From Aliidiomarina sp. (GTDB lineage Bacteria; Pseudomonadota; Gammaproteobacteria; Enterobacterales; Alteromonadaceae), in the NCBI RefSeq assembly GCF_022565475.1, contig NZ_JAIUMR010000006.1:114192-178191 (forward strand): DNA of 64,000 nt, written 5' to 3'. Numbering within the stretch: position 1 is the stretch's first letter; each line of letters starts with the position of its first letter. The notes under the pieces are model-generated. The model ran no database searches. It saw nothing but the letters and a program-made list of their open reading frames with translations, and had not been told where the DNA came from. The translations under genes and the position numbers were made by a program. Below, one piece after another: positions 19,118-29,537 of the stretch.

Positions 19118-19148
19118 AAAAAAGGAGAGCCATTGCTCTCCTTTTTTT
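19118..19148. terminator. Bidirectional terminator between plsB and ubiA
   Basis: AAAAAAGGAGAGC (19118-19130), loop CATT, then GCTCTCCTTTTTTT (19135-19148). The A and T runs suit both strands. Confidence 0.92.
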
Positions 19149-19162
19149 CGTTTTATCATCAC

Positions 19163-20035
19163 TTAGGCCAGACCGAGCGGCGCCGGTAACCAATAATGTA
19201 AAGCGATACCAATAGTAATGATCATGCCCACATAATGATTTTGACGAAATGCGCGAAATGAGGCGTCTGTTTGACGATGGCGAATCATCAATAATTGCCA
19301 AACAAAAAGACCGGCGGCAACGAGTAGCGCGAACCAATAGACCAAGGCGCCGTTGATCAGCCAGCCGACCAGGGCGAGTAAGCAAAGTGTTGCGAGCTGT
19401 AACAAGCCAATGAGCGCAACGTCATATTTACCGAATAAGATGGCGGTTGATTTAATTCCTACCCGTAAGTCGTCTTCACGATCAACCATCGCGTACTCGG
19501 TGTCATAAGCGATCGTCCAAGCTAAATTGGCGCCAAACAGCAGCCAACAGACTAATGGTAAACTCCATGCTTGGGCTGCAAACGCCATGGGAATGGCCAT
19601 ACTGAATGCGGCACCAAGAAAGACTTGTGGCAAATGGGTAAAACGTTTTGCAAACGGGTAAATAATGGCCAGTGCTACAGCGACGAAACTGAGCAAAATG
19701 GTGAGAGTGTTGAGCGTCAACACGAGGATAAAGGCCAATGCAACCAAAACGAAGAAAAGTACCAATGCTTCTAGCGCCGTCACTGCGCCGGTTGCGAGTG
19801 GACGGTCGCGCGTGCGGCTGACATGGCCGTCAAGCTTACGATCCGCAAAATCATTAATGACACAGCCTGCTGAACGCATGAGGAACACGCCCGCAGCAAA
19901 AACGGCAACTAAGCGAACAGATGGGTCGCCGGACCCAGCGATTAGTAATGCCCAAAAGGTTGGCCATAATAATAGCCAAGTACCAATTGGTTTATCCATG
20001 CGCATTAACGCACGATAAGCATCATAACGACTCAT
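19163..20035 (-). CDS. ubiA: 4-hydroxybenzoate polyprenyltransferase UbiA
   Basis: UbiA attaches the polyprenyl tail to 4-hydroxybenzoate, the second step of ubiquinone synthesis, in the inner membrane. The 290-residue protein has about nine helices and both Asp-rich sites: N61D62xxD65xxxD69 ([14 protein letters not shown]) and a second with [12 protein letters not shown] near residue 170. The start overlaps the ubiC stop by four bases, so the chorismate lyase and the prenyltransferase are coupled, as in E. coli. It is the last gene of the kbl-to-ubiA run. Confidence 0.96.
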   Translation of the reverse strand: MSRYDAYRALMRMDKPIGTWLLLWPTFWALLIAGSGDPSVRLVAVFAAGVFLMRSAGCVINDFADRKLDGHVSRTRDRPLATGAVTALEALVLFFVLVALAFILVLTLNTLTILLSFVAVALAIIYPFAKRFTHLPQVFLGAAFSMAIPMAFAAQAWSLPLVCWLLFGANLAWTIAYDTEYAMVDREDDLRVGIKSTAILFGKYDVALIGLLQLATLCLLALVGWLINGALVYWFALLVAAGLFVWQLLMIRHRQTDASFRAFRQNHYVGMIITIGIALHYWLPAPLGLA

Positions 20036-20604
20036 GCATCACCTCCCATTGTTGGGTTATAAGCATAGCAGGGCGTTGGCGAAAGGAATACTTCCGCCAC
20101 TAAAATGGCGGTTTCGGGCAAATGAAAACAACGTCGACGTCCCCACAAGGTCTGGTGTTTCCCATGCAAGGTATGGTTGAGACAACCAACTTTCGAGTCG
20201 GGCGCAAAGGATGCGACCTCAATTTGTCCCGGTGTAATGTCTTGGCGTTGAAACAAATGCTCACCCAACGGGTTATTCCCAAGATGCGTAATTTCAGCGC
20301 TTTGCTGCAACTGCTCGTGCGGCAGAATGCTGCGGGCGAAAACCCAAGGTTGGTCGTTGCAGTAAAGCAGCACTTCGCGCAGGGTGACAGGCTGCTTTTC
20401 GAGACCTAATTGCCGATATTCATGGTCATCTGCAAAGCCTTGACGTTGACAGAGAACCTGAACGCGAAAATCAGCATGGAGCGCTTTTAATTTTGCGGTC
20501 AATGAGCCGGCATCGGTTAACCAGTCACGTAAATCGGGTGGCAGCTGGACATGCTTAGGATTAAGCCATTGCGCTTGCGTTCCCAGCGGGGTTTCCATGG
20601 TCAT
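20032..20604 (-). CDS. ubiC: Chorismate lyase UbiC
   Basis: UbiC converts chorismate to 4-hydroxybenzoate and pyruvate, the first committed step of ubiquinone synthesis. The 190-residue protein has the family blocks: [19 protein letters not shown] near residue 75, where the Arg binds substrate, [10 protein letters not shown] near residue 108, and WGRRRCFHL near residue 155, with a C-terminal VAEVFLS. E. coli UbiC has about 165 residues; the N-terminus here is slightly longer. An internal ATG at 20598 is a possible start. It lies ten bases after glpG and overlaps ubiA. Confidence 0.92.
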   Translation of the reverse strand: MTMETPLGTQAQWLNPKHVQLPPDLRDWLTDAGSLTAKLKALHADFRVQVLCQRQGFADDHEYRQLGLEKQPVTLREVLLYCNDQPWVFARSILPHEQLQQSAEITHLGNNPLGEHLFQRQDITPGQIEVASFAPDSKVGCLNHTLHGKHQTLWGRRRCFHLPETAILVAEVFLSPTPCYAYNPTMGGDA

Positions 20605-20613
20605 TTGGTCCTA

Positions 20614-21435
20614 TTAACGTCGAAGTGCAGGGCGTTTGTTGCGCAATAAGAGACCCAAGGCGATACCGCTCAGCAGTCCGACACTATGCGCTTCGTTTGC
20701 CATATTCACCCAAAGTAAGTCGGTGTAGCCGAGTAATAACCATCCAATCATGAATACGAGTAGCGCAGGCGGCAACGCGAGTGGATGCCAAGGGCGCTTC
20801 CAAGCCACCACCATGGCAAAACCGAGCAGGCCATAAACGACGCCCGAAAGACCGCCAAATAAAGGCCCGGACATAAACCACTGTGCATAGTTTGAAGTCA
20901 CGGCGGTGACAATAGTGACGAATATAAGCGTTGTACTGCCGTAGGTGAGTTCTAAACGACCACCGAGGTACCACCACCAAAACAAGTTGAAAATAAGGTG
21001 AGTGGCGGAGAAGTGTAAAAAAATCGGTGTCACCCAGCGCCAAGGCTGTGAAACTTCAAGAACTTGACCGCCGTAAGGGGAAAAGATGAGGTAACTTAAG
21101 GTCAGGTCGGGAGCAATGAACCATTGCGCGACAGCAGCTAAAACAACAATCGCAAAAATAACAAACGTAAAAATGCCCGCTTGGCGAGCGAGTAATTGCC
21201 ACATTGCAGCGGCACCGAGATTGGCAACGGGGGCTTGACTTGGCTGTTCAGCGGGCGGGTTCGCTTTGTATTCGCGAATAAACTCGCGCGCGGCTGCTTC
21301 ATAACTTGCTTGTACCAGCCAAAGCTCGAGCGTGCTGCCCCGCTCAGTCACAGTCACCGGCATACCGGCGCGACGCAGTGCATTTTGCAATGCTAACACT
21401 TCCTGACTGTTAGCACTGCTTAAAAGCTTAATCAC
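20614..21435 (-). CDS. glpG: Rhomboid intramembrane serine protease GlpG
   Basis: GlpG cuts transmembrane segments of other membrane proteins. The 273-residue protein has a small cytoplasmic N-terminal domain (about residues 1-65) and a six-helix core. The catalytic dyad is Ser197 in GLSGVVYG and His250 in ANEAHSVG. His146 and Asn150 (HLIFN) give the oxyanion-hole motif. Its 5' end overlaps glpE by eight bases, the same glpE-glpG pair as in E. coli, but no glpR or glpD is present here. It reads on into ubiC after nine bases. Confidence 0.95.
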   Translation of the reverse strand: MIKLLSSANSQEVLALQNALRRAGMPVTVTERGSTLELWLVQASYEAAAREFIREYKANPPAEQPSQAPVANLGAAAMWQLLARQAGIFTFVIFAIVVLAAVAQWFIAPDLTLSYLIFSPYGGQVLEVSQPWRWVTPIFLHFSATHLIFNLFWWWYLGGRLELTYGSTTLIFVTIVTAVTSNYAQWFMSGPLFGGLSGVVYGLLGFAMVVAWKRPWHPLALPPALLVFMIGWLLLGYTDLLWVNMANEAHSVGLLSGIALGLLLRNKRPALRR

Positions 21436-21751
21436 GGGCCACCTGTTCGGGGAAACTCGTGGCCCATGCAGTCATACCACCGTCAAGACTGTAAACGTTC
21501 TCAAAGCCTTGCTCAGCAAGATATTGGCCGGCACTTTGACTACTCACACCGTGGTAGCAAACAACGAGCAATGGCGCATCGAAGTCACTTTCCAGCATAA
21601 AGTTCTGTAGGTTTTCATTACTTAACCGAACTGAGCCGGGAATGTGCGCCTGACCAAATGAGGTTGGATCACGGAGATCAGCGACCTGCACGTTGCCTTT
21701 GGCCATCATCGCCTGTGCGTCGGCTGCGGAAATACGCTGAAAAACACCCAT
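21428..21751 (-). CDS. glpE: Thiosulfate sulfurtransferase GlpE (single-domain rhodanese)
   Basis: GlpE moves sulfur from thiosulfate to cyanide or thiol acceptors in the cytoplasm. The 107-residue protein is a single rhodanese domain. The active-site loop is CYHGVSSQS with catalytic Cys65, the same number as in E. coli GlpE. The N-terminal blocks VADLRDP and HIPGSVRL are the rhodanese signatures. AGAGG precedes the ATG. It overlaps glpG and follows tdh by twenty bases in a tightly packed minus-strand run. Confidence 0.95.
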   Translation of the reverse strand: MGVFQRISAADAQAMMAKGNVQVADLRDPTSFGQAHIPGSVRLSNENLQNFMLESDFDAPLLVVCYHGVSSQSAGQYLAEQGFENVYSLDGGMTAWATSFPEQVARD

Positions 21752-21771
21752 GGATTCAACCTCTTGTAACG

Positions 21772-22797
21772 TTAGTCCCAGCTTAAAATCACTTTACCTG
21801 ATTTTCCTGACAACATGGTATCGAAACCTTGTTGGAAATCATCGACATGGAAATGATGCGTGATCATCGGCGATAAGTCGAGACCAGACTGCAGGAGTGC
21901 TGCCATTTTGTACCAGGTCTCGAACATTTCACGGCCATAAATGCCTTTGATCACGAGGCCTTTGAAAATGACTTGGTTCCAATCAATCGCCATGTCTCCC
22001 GGAGGAATGCCGAGCAGCGCAACCTTGCCACCATGGTTCATGGTTTTCAGCATTTGATTAAACGCAACCGTCACACCCGACATTTCCAGTCCGACATCGA
22101 AGCCTTCGGTCATATCGAGCTCTTTCATGACGTCTTCCAACTTGGTATTCATGGTATTGACCGCTCGGGTCGCGCCCATTTTCGTGGCGAGTTCTAGACG
22201 GTAGTCATTGATGTCTGTAATCACAACATGGCGAGCACCAGCATGGCGGGCGACCGCCGCAGCCATAATGCCAATCGGACCTGCGCCCGTGATCAAAACG
22301 TCTTCACCGACTAAGTCGAATGACAACGCTGTGTGTACCGCATTACCAAAGGGGTCGAAAATCGCGGCCATGTCGTCGGAAATATTGTCTGGTAATTTGA
22401 ACGCGTTTTCCGCAGGAATCACCAAATACTCCGCGAATGCGCCTGGTCGATTGACGCCGACGCCTGTGGTGTTGCGACACAAGTGGCGACGACCTGCGCG
22501 GCAGTTCCGGCAATGTCCACAGGTGATGTGGCCTTCGCCAGACACGCGATCGCCTATCTTAAAGCCGCGGACACCCTCGCCGAGCGCGGCAACTTCACCG
22601 ACATACTCATGACCGACGGTCATCCTCAGAGGAATGGTGTTCTGTGACCACTCGTCCCACTTATAAATGTGCACATCAGTGCCGCAAATCGCGGTCTTTT
22701 TAATCTTAATTAAGAGATCGTTGTAACCGTACTCAGGAACGTCTGTTTCAGACATCCATATACCTGGTTCTGCTTTTAATTTTGCTAATACTTTCAT
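21772..22797 (-). CDS. tdh: L-threonine 3-dehydrogenase
   Basis: Tdh oxidises threonine to 2-amino-3-ketobutyrate with NAD. The 341-residue protein is a zinc medium-chain dehydrogenase, the same length as E. coli Tdh. Catalytic zinc residues are Cys38, His63 and Glu64. The structural zinc is held by Cys93, Cys96, Cys99 and Cys107. The Rossmann motif is [10 protein letters not shown] near residue 170. It is 41 bases after kbl, which takes the unstable product onward, so the two form the threonine-to-glycine route. Confidence 0.97.
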   Translation of the reverse strand: MKVLAKLKAEPGIWMSETDVPEYGYNDLLIKIKKTAICGTDVHIYKWDEWSQNTIPLRMTVGHEYVGEVAALGEGVRGFKIGDRVSGEGHITCGHCRNCRAGRRHLCRNTTGVGVNRPGAFAEYLVIPAENAFKLPDNISDDMAAIFDPFGNAVHTALSFDLVGEDVLITGAGPIGIMAAAVARHAGARHVVITDINDYRLELATKMGATRAVNTMNTKLEDVMKELDMTEGFDVGLEMSGVTVAFNQMLKTMNHGGKVALLGIPPGDMAIDWNQVIFKGLVIKGIYGREMFETWYKMAALLQSGLDLSPMITHHFHVDDFQQGFDTMLSGKSGKVILSWD

Positions 22798-22838
22798 ATC
22801 AAACTCACTTGGTTGATGCGAGTATGGAAACGGACGTC

Positions 22839-24029
22839 TTAAATGACGCCCAAGTCTTTACCGACACGAATAAATGCGTCGATTGTTTTGTCGAGTTGTT
22901 CGCGAGTGTGCGCCGCCGACATTTGTGTCCGAATGCGTGCTTGCCCTTTTGGTACCACAGGGAAGGAGAAGCCGATCACGTAAACACCTTCAGCTAACAT
23001 GCGGTCTGCCATCTCTGATGCTAACTTGGCGTCACCGAGCATCACTGGGATAATCGCGTGGTCGGCACCAGCAAGCTTGAATCCAGCCGCTGTCATGCGC
23101 TCGCGGAAGTAATTGCTGTTGTCGATTAATCGTTGTCGCAATTCGTCACCGTTGCTGAGCATCTCAAGGACTTTAATGGATGCAGATACAATCGACGGTG
23201 CCAAGGAATTTGAGAATAGGTAAGGACGTGAGCGCTGACGTAGCCACTCGACCACTTCCTTTTTGCCTGAGGTAAAGCCGCCAGAAGCACCACCGAGTGC
23301 TTTGCCAAGGGTACCGGTAATGATATCGACGCGATCCATGACCTGATGATATTCGTGTGTGCCACGACCTTTTTGGCCAACAAAACCAACAGCATGCGAG
23401 TCGTCGACCATCACCATAGCGCCGTATTTCTCAGCTAAATCACAAATACCTGGTAAGTTGGCGATGATACCGTCCATCGAGAACACCCCGTCGGTCGCGA
23501 TCAGCATATGCCGAGCGCCGTCAGCAACCGCTTGCTGCAGTTGTTTCTCAAGGTCAGCAACGTCGTTGTTCGCGTAGCGGTAGCGCTTAGCTTTGCACAG
23601 ACGAACGCCGTCGATGATGCTGGCATGATTCAACGCGTCGCTAATAATTGCGTCTTCTGGGCCGAGAATGGTTTCGAATAAACCCGCGTTGGCGTCGAAA
23701 CAGGATGAATACAAAATTGTATCTTCGGTGCCTAAAAACTCACTGAGTTTGGTCTCAAGTGTTTTGTGAATATCTTGCGTGCCGCAAATGAAGCGCACCG
23801 ACGCAACACCAAAGCCGTGACTGTCGAGGCCATCTTTGGCGGCCTGAATGAGGTCAGGATGATTCGCCAAGCCCAAATAGTTGTTGGCGCAAAAATTAAG
23901 TACTTTTTGGCCATTGACTTCAATTTCAGAGTACTGTGAAGAAACGATTACCCGTTCCTTCTTGAATAATCCTTCCGCTTTGACTTCAGCGAGTTGGTCG
24001 CTTAACTGTTGGTAAAATGCTTCTTTCAT
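22839..24029 (-). CDS. kbl: 2-amino-3-ketobutyrate CoA ligase (glycine C-acetyltransferase)
   Basis: Kbl splits 2-amino-3-ketobutyrate with CoA into glycine and acetyl-CoA. The 396-residue protein belongs to the alpha-oxoamine synthase PLP family. Lys243 in [10 protein letters not shown] binds PLP, and [11 protein letters not shown] is the cofactor Asp-His block. It is the first gene of a minus-strand run kbl-tdh-glpE-glpG-ubiC-ubiA and faces coaD across 190 bases. In E. coli kbl-tdh also lies near coaD. An AGGAGATTG stretch gives a good ribosome site. Confidence 0.97.
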   Translation of the reverse strand: MKEAFYQQLSDQLAEVKAEGLFKKERVIVSSQYSEIEVNGQKVLNFCANNYLGLANHPDLIQAAKDGLDSHGFGVASVRFICGTQDIHKTLETKLSEFLGTEDTILYSSCFDANAGLFETILGPEDAIISDALNHASIIDGVRLCKAKRYRYANNDVADLEKQLQQAVADGARHMLIATDGVFSMDGIIANLPGICDLAEKYGAMVMVDDSHAVGFVGQKGRGTHEYHQVMDRVDIITGTLGKALGGASGGFTSGKKEVVEWLRQRSRPYLFSNSLAPSIVSASIKVLEMLSNGDELRQRLIDNSNYFRERMTAAGFKLAGADHAIIPVMLGDAKLASEMADRMLAEGVYVIGFSFPVVPKGQARIRTQMSAAHTREQLDKTIDAFIRVGKDLGVI

Positions 24030-24042
24030 TTCAATCTCCTGA

Positions 24043-24711
<669 letters not shown>

Positions 24712-24825
24712 GTCAGGAAGTGGCGGTAATTTGCGCTATCTTTTTGGCGTCAAAAACGCTATGATTTTGCCCGCATATTACACACTTAAACCCATTTATC
24801 ATTCGTATCCGCAGGAGCCCTTCGC

Positions 24826-26427
24826 ATGACTGATCTGGATCTGAGCCACTATGGCATTACAGACGTCACCGAAATTGTCTACAACCCTTCTTACGATTTA
24901 TTATTTGCTGAAGAGACACGCAGCGATCTTGAAGGTTATGAACAAGGACGTGTTACAAAGACTGGTGCAGTTGCCGTCGATACCGGTATCTTTACCGGTC
25001 GTTCACCGAAAGACAAATATATTGTTCGCGATGACACCACTCGCGATACAGTCTGGTGGTCTGATCAAGGCAAGAACGACAACAAGCCAATTTCTCCAGA
25101 AGTATGGACTGACTTAAAGCAGCTGGTAACAAAGCAGCTTTCTGGCAAGCGCCTGTTTGTGGTCGACACCTATTGCGGAGCGAATGAAGACACGCGTTTA
25201 GCGGTGCGTTTCATTACAGAAGTGGCGTGGCAGGCACATTTCGTCAAGAACATGTTCATTCGTCCGAGCGACGAGGAGCTGAAAACCTTTAAGCCTGACT
25301 TCGTGGTGATGAACGGTGCGAAGTGCACGAATCCGAACTTCGAAAAGCACGGTTTAAATTCTGAGAACTTTGTTGCCTTTAACCTGACTGAGCGCATGCA
25401 GTTAATCGGCGGTACTTGGTACGGCGGAGAAATGAAGAAAGGTATGTTCTCAATGATGAACTACTTCCTGCCGTTGCAAGGCATTGCTTCAATGCACTGT
25501 TCTGCTAACGTCGGCGAGGCGGGCGATGTCGCTGTCTTCTTTGGTTTATCAGGCACCGGCAAAACAACCTTGTCCACGGATCCGAAGCGTCAGCTCATCG
25601 GTGACGACGAGCATGGCTGGGACGATGACGGTGTGTTCAACTTTGAGGGCGGGTGTTACGCGAAGACCATTAACCTCAGCGAAGAAGCAGAACCCGACAT
25701 TTATCGCGCCATTCGCCGTGACGCATTATTAGAAAACGTCACCGTGTTGGACGACGGAACTGTTGACTTTGATGACGGTTCGAAAACAGAGAACACTCGT
25801 GTTTCTTACCCGATTTACCATATCGACAATATTGTTAAGCCAGTGTCGAAAGCGGGTCATGCGAAGAAAGTTATTTTCTTAACCGCAGACGCCTTCGGTG
25901 TGTTGCCGCCAGTGTCTAAATTAACCACGGAACAAGCAAAGTATCATTTCTTGTCAGGTTTTACCGCAAAACTAGCGGGTACTGAGCGCGGCATTACCGA
26001 GCCAACCCCAACGTTTTCAGCTTGTTTCGGTGCTGCGTTCTTGAGCTTGCACCCAACGAAATATGCAGAAGTATTAGCCAAACGCATGGCAGCTTCGGGC
26101 GCTGAAGCTTATCTGGTAAACACTGGGTGGAACGGCACGGGCAAACGCATTTCAATTAAAGCAACACGTGCAATTATCGATGCAATCCTTGATGGTAGTA
26201 TCGAAGACGCCGAATTTATTCAATTGCCATACTTTAACTTGGCTGTGCCAACAGCGCTACCAGGTGTAGAAGATTCCAGTATTCTTGATCCGCGCCGCAC
26301 TTACGCGAACGTTCAAGACTGGGACGCGAAGGCAAAAGATTTAGCCGGCCGCTTCATCAGCAACTTCGAGAAATTTACCGATAATGAAGAAGGGCAATCG
26401 TTGGTTGCCGCAGGTCCTCAGCTTTAA
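24826..26427 (+). CDS. pckA: Phosphoenolpyruvate carboxykinase (ATP)
   Basis: PckA converts oxaloacetate and ATP to phosphoenolpyruvate, the entry to gluconeogenesis. The 533-residue protein has the P-loop GLSGTGKT at about residues 240-247, the metal and kinase-2 block around GDDEHGW, and [12 protein letters not shown] near residue 60, which binds oxaloacetate. CAGGAG lies 11 bases before the ATG. A TATGAT at 24760 could be a minus-10, but its minus-35 is poor, which would fit an activator-dependent promoter. A strong terminator follows. It suits growth on peptides and amino acids. Confidence 0.97.
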   Translation: MTDLDLSHYGITDVTEIVYNPSYDLLFAEETRSDLEGYEQGRVTKTGAVAVDTGIFTGRSPKDKYIVRDDTTRDTVWWSDQGKNDNKPISPEVWTDLKQLVTKQLSGKRLFVVDTYCGANEDTRLAVRFITEVAWQAHFVKNMFIRPSDEELKTFKPDFVVMNGAKCTNPNFEKHGLNSENFVAFNLTERMQLIGGTWYGGEMKKGMFSMMNYFLPLQGIASMHCSANVGEAGDVAVFFGLSGTGKTTLSTDPKRQLIGDDEHGWDDDGVFNFEGGCYAKTINLSEEAEPDIYRAIRRDALLENVTVLDDGTVDFDDGSKTENTRVSYPIYHIDNIVKPVSKAGHAKKVIFLTADAFGVLPPVSKLTTEQAKYHFLSGFTAKLAGTERGITEPTPTFSACFGAAFLSLHPTKYAEVLAKRMAASGAEAYLVNTGWNGTGKRISIKATRAIIDAILDGSIEDAEFIQLPYFNLAVPTALPGVEDSSILDPRRTYANVQDWDAKAKDLAGRFISNFEKFTDNEEGQSLVAAGPQL

Positions 26428-26444
26428 TTGAGCGATCGCTTAAT

Positions 26445-26470
26445 AAAGCCAGCTTATGCTGGCTTTTTTT
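26445..26470 (+). terminator. pckA terminator
   Basis: AAAGCCAGC (26445-26453), loop TTAT, GCTGGCTTTTTTT (26458-26470), 18 bases after the pckA stop. Confidence 0.92.
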
Positions 26471-26585
26471 ATGAAGTTTTTTTGGGGGTTATCACCTAAT
26501 TCTACTGTCCAGTCATGAATTCTCTTTGACCCCTAGAACGAAAACCCATACACTCGAAACATAATTATAACAATCGGAAATTACT

Positions 26586-29357
26586 TTGCGTCGGCCTCTA
26601 ATTCATTCGAGTACACCGGCGGTTGCAGCCTTCTATACCATTGTTTTTGCGGCAATTGTAACCGGGGCACTCGGCCTAACTTATTACACATTTTTTCCAG
26701 TAACACAGCCGTTATTGGAAGTTATTTCGACCACTGCTGCGGTTGTCTCCCTTGCGGTAGGTTTTGCAATGCTCGGTGCCATCCGGGATATGCATTTAGT
26801 GCGTGTTGTCTTCTCTGCATTAGTCACTCTATCTTCAACTTACTCGGTCATTAAAGGTGTGTATTTTCCTGACTCTGCGTTAATTCCGTTTTCGCTAGTC
26901 AGTGCTTCCGTCTATTGGCCAATCTCGTCTTTATTCATCGTAATGGGCGTTTGTTTACTATTCGGAATCTCACCGAATAAACGGCGCGTGTTATGGCGTA
27001 CCTGCGGCGTACTCTGTACTTTGGCGGGTTTAGTCTATTTAGGCATGTGTTGGTTCGGCGATAATTACCAGCTCTTTGGCAAGCATCCGATTGTCGTGAC
27101 CATTAGTGCACTGTATTTGTCGATGTTCGGCGTGGCATTATTTATCGGCTCATACCTTCGGGACGTGAGTAGCCTAAAGCCGAGTGTTCGGGCAATTTGG
27201 GTTGGTGCGTTATCCGTGATCACGGTCTGCTCTTTTTGGTTTGCGTTAACCGTCTCAGAGGTACAACGGACGGCTCAACAAGCTGACCGCTATTTAGTCC
27301 AAACCGTTGCCTTGCGTGAACTCGTAACGCACCAAAACGTGCAACTTATGCAACGGCTTGCGCGGCGCTGGCAAAACATCGGGCTGGACGAGCTTCCTTT
27401 GCTTATGGAGGTCGATGTACTTTCATACTTGAATGATGTACCGCACCTTTCGTCGATCCTTTTTCTCGATGCAGACGGCCAATTGGACTGGGAAGAACGT
27501 AAGCCCGAACAAATTGCATTTGCACCACTACTCGACACGCCAGATGTCCAGCGTTGGTTGGTTACTAGTGCTCGTCAACCCAGCTTCCATGCGCCGATAC
27601 AATCCTATCAAGCACCTTATTCGACGGTCATTATGGTGAAATTGCCCGTGTTTCGACCCGAGCACAATGATGAGGGTGCTCGGCGAACCCAACTTTTTGG
27701 GACGGTCATCGCTGTATTTGATTTTGCCAAGTTGGTTAATCCGACGGGTTCAAACGCAGTCACACTGCTGCATACCCACGTACGGGTTAACGATTACTAT
27801 TTACTGCGCAGCACAGGTGAAACGACCGAGGTGATTGACACTCGTGAACGCACACCTCAGGCGTTGTATGCGGTGGCTCGAAACATGCGCATGCCATTCG
27901 GTATAAACATGCCGCTTGAGGGTTATTTGATTGACCTTCAACCATTGGTGAATTTAGCCAATTTGTATGTTCTGGTTTTAATGGGCGGTCTGTTGCTTGC
28001 AGTATTTTTGGTGATTAGCAGCGAAACGGGGCAAATTCTCCGCGCGCAGCGACGACGGTTAAAGATTCAAGCAACCCATGATTCACTGACTGGCTTGGTC
28101 AACCGAACGGTGATCGAAGATCAGTTGCAACACTGGTGTCAAGCGAGTGAACAGAGTGGCGAAACGATTGGTGTCTTATTTATCGATCTGGATGGCTTTA
28201 AACCCGTAAACGACAGTATGGGACTTGCAATCGGTGATCGTTTATTGCAGGAGACAGCAACGCGGATCCAGCGTGCAGTGAACCAACATTGTGTCGTTGG
28301 TCGTTTCGGAGGCGATGAGTTTATTGTACTGGTACCGAAACTCAGCGTCGAAACACCATTAACCGATGTGGTTGCCGAATTACTCTCAACCATTGCCCAA
28401 CCCTACCATATCGAGCAATATCGTTTGTATATTACTGCGAGCATCGGCGTCACCACATCCATTCAAAGTCCACTCGATGCGAAGCAAATGATTCAACATG
28501 CCGACATGGCAATGTATCAAGCTAAGCGCCTTGGACGTAATCATTATCACATGTACTCGAGTGAGATTAGCCAGCACTTCTATGAGTCTGTGACGTTGCG
28601 CAACCAGTTGCAGCATGTGCTCGAAAAGGGGGCCTTAAAACTCTATTATCAACCCATTATTCGCAGCCAGGATGCAAAAGTCGTCGGTGTTGAAGCGTTG
28701 CTGCGTTGGCAGCGGGACGATGGAAGTTTCGTGCCGCCGAGCGCGTTTATTCCGCTCGCTGAGGACACCGGCCAGATTATTCCGATTAGTTCTTGGGTTT
28801 TGCACCAAGCCTGTGTTGACGGCTTGAAAATGCAAGAGTTTGGCGATATTGAAATGGCGATCAATTTGTCAGCACGACAGTTCAGTCGCTCGAACTTTAT
28901 TGAGTCATTGACGCACACCTTAAATCTAACCGGCTTCTCAGCGCGACTTTTACACCTTGAATTAACCGAGAGTGTCTTAATGGATGATACCCGCCGGGCT
29001 ATCGAACAGCTGTCAAAGTTACGCGCACGACACTTCCGCGTTTCACTCGATGACTTTGGTACTGGCTTTTCGAGTTTGGCGTATCTGAAAACACTGCCGG
29101 TGGACTGCTTAAAGATAGATCGTAGCTTTATCAAAGATGTGACCGAAGACGAGAACGACGCTGCGATCACGCGCAGCATTATTGATATGGCCAAGCAACT
29201 CAAATTAAGCATTATTGCCGAAGGTGTTGAGACCAAAGCGCAAGCGCAATTTATTCGCGAAGCCGGTGTCGAGTTTATGCAGGGCTTTTATTTGGCGCGA
29301 CCGATGCCATTGGACCAGCTACTTAACTTTCTTGCCGAACAAAACGGTGAGGTCTAG
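26586..29357 (+). CDS. Membrane GGDEF-EAL protein (cyclic-di-GMP turnover)
   Basis: The 923-residue protein begins at TTG with GGA nearby. Six or seven hydrophobic segments lie in residues 12-230. A probable periplasmic sensor stretch follows (about 240-455), then another membrane helix (about 458-480). The GGDEF domain has an intact GGDEF at 575-579, but no RxxD inhibition site in the usual place before it. The EAL domain has E703-A-L, NLSARQF, LELTESVL, DDFGTGFSSL and AEGVET, all catalytic blocks intact. It could make and break cyclic-di-GMP; the EAL half looks fully active. It stands alone after pckA. The input signal is unknown. Confidence 0.9.
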   Translation: MRRPLIHSSTPAVAAFYTIVFAAIVTGALGLTYYTFFPVTQPLLEVISTTAAVVSLAVGFAMLGAIRDMHLVRVVFSALVTLSSTYSVIKGVYFPDSALIPFSLVSASVYWPISSLFIVMGVCLLFGISPNKRRVLWRTCGVLCTLAGLVYLGMCWFGDNYQLFGKHPIVVTISALYLSMFGVALFIGSYLRDVSSLKPSVRAIWVGALSVITVCSFWFALTVSEVQRTAQQADRYLVQTVALRELVTHQNVQLMQRLARRWQNIGLDELPLLMEVDVLSYLNDVPHLSSILFLDADGQLDWEERKPEQIAFAPLLDTPDVQRWLVTSARQPSFHAPIQSYQAPYSTVIMVKLPVFRPEHNDEGARRTQLFGTVIAVFDFAKLVNPTGSNAVTLLHTHVRVNDYYLLRSTGETTEVIDTRERTPQALYAVARNMRMPFGINMPLEGYLIDLQPLVNLANLYVLVLMGGLLLAVFLVISSETGQILRAQRRRLKIQATHDSLTGLVNRTVIEDQLQHWCQASEQSGETIGVLFIDLDGFKPVNDSMGLAIGDRLLQETATRIQRAVNQHCVVGRFGGDEFIVLVPKLSVETPLTDVVAELLSTIAQPYHIEQYRLYITASIGVTTSIQSPLDAKQMIQHADMAMYQAKRLGRNHYHMYSSEISQHFYESVTLRNQLQHVLEKGALKLYYQPIIRSQDAKVVGVEALLRWQRDDGSFVPPSAFIPLAEDTGQIIPISSWVLHQACVDGLKMQEFGDIEMAINLSARQFSRSNFIESLTHTLNLTGFSARLLHLELTESVLMDDTRRAIEQLSKLRARHFRVSLDDFGTGFSSLAYLKTLPVDCLKIDRSFIKDVTEDENDAAITRSIIDMAKQLKLSIIAEGVETKAQAQFIREAGVEFMQGFYLARPMPLDQLLNFLAEQNGEV

Positions 29358-29483
29358 TTTAAAACCAGTGGCGTTGCGCACACGAAACGTGCTCCGCACC
29401 CCAGCGAGGGCAAACGCAAGCTAGTGTAAGAATTGACGTCAGCTTTTTTGTTCAAGTACGTGCTTCGCTTTCCGATCAGGTAT

Positions 29484-29514
29484 AAAAAAGCCGCGGCAAT
29501 TTTCCTGCCGCGGC
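29484..29514 (-). terminator. Terminator of the S9 peptidase gene
   Basis: GCCGCGGCA (29490-29498) and TGCCGCGGC (29506-29514) form a 9-bp GC-rich stem. On the minus strand it is followed by TTTTTTATA. It lies 23 bases after the stop at 29538. Confidence 0.88.
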
Positions 29515-29537
29515 TAGTGTCGATTGCTATTTAAATA

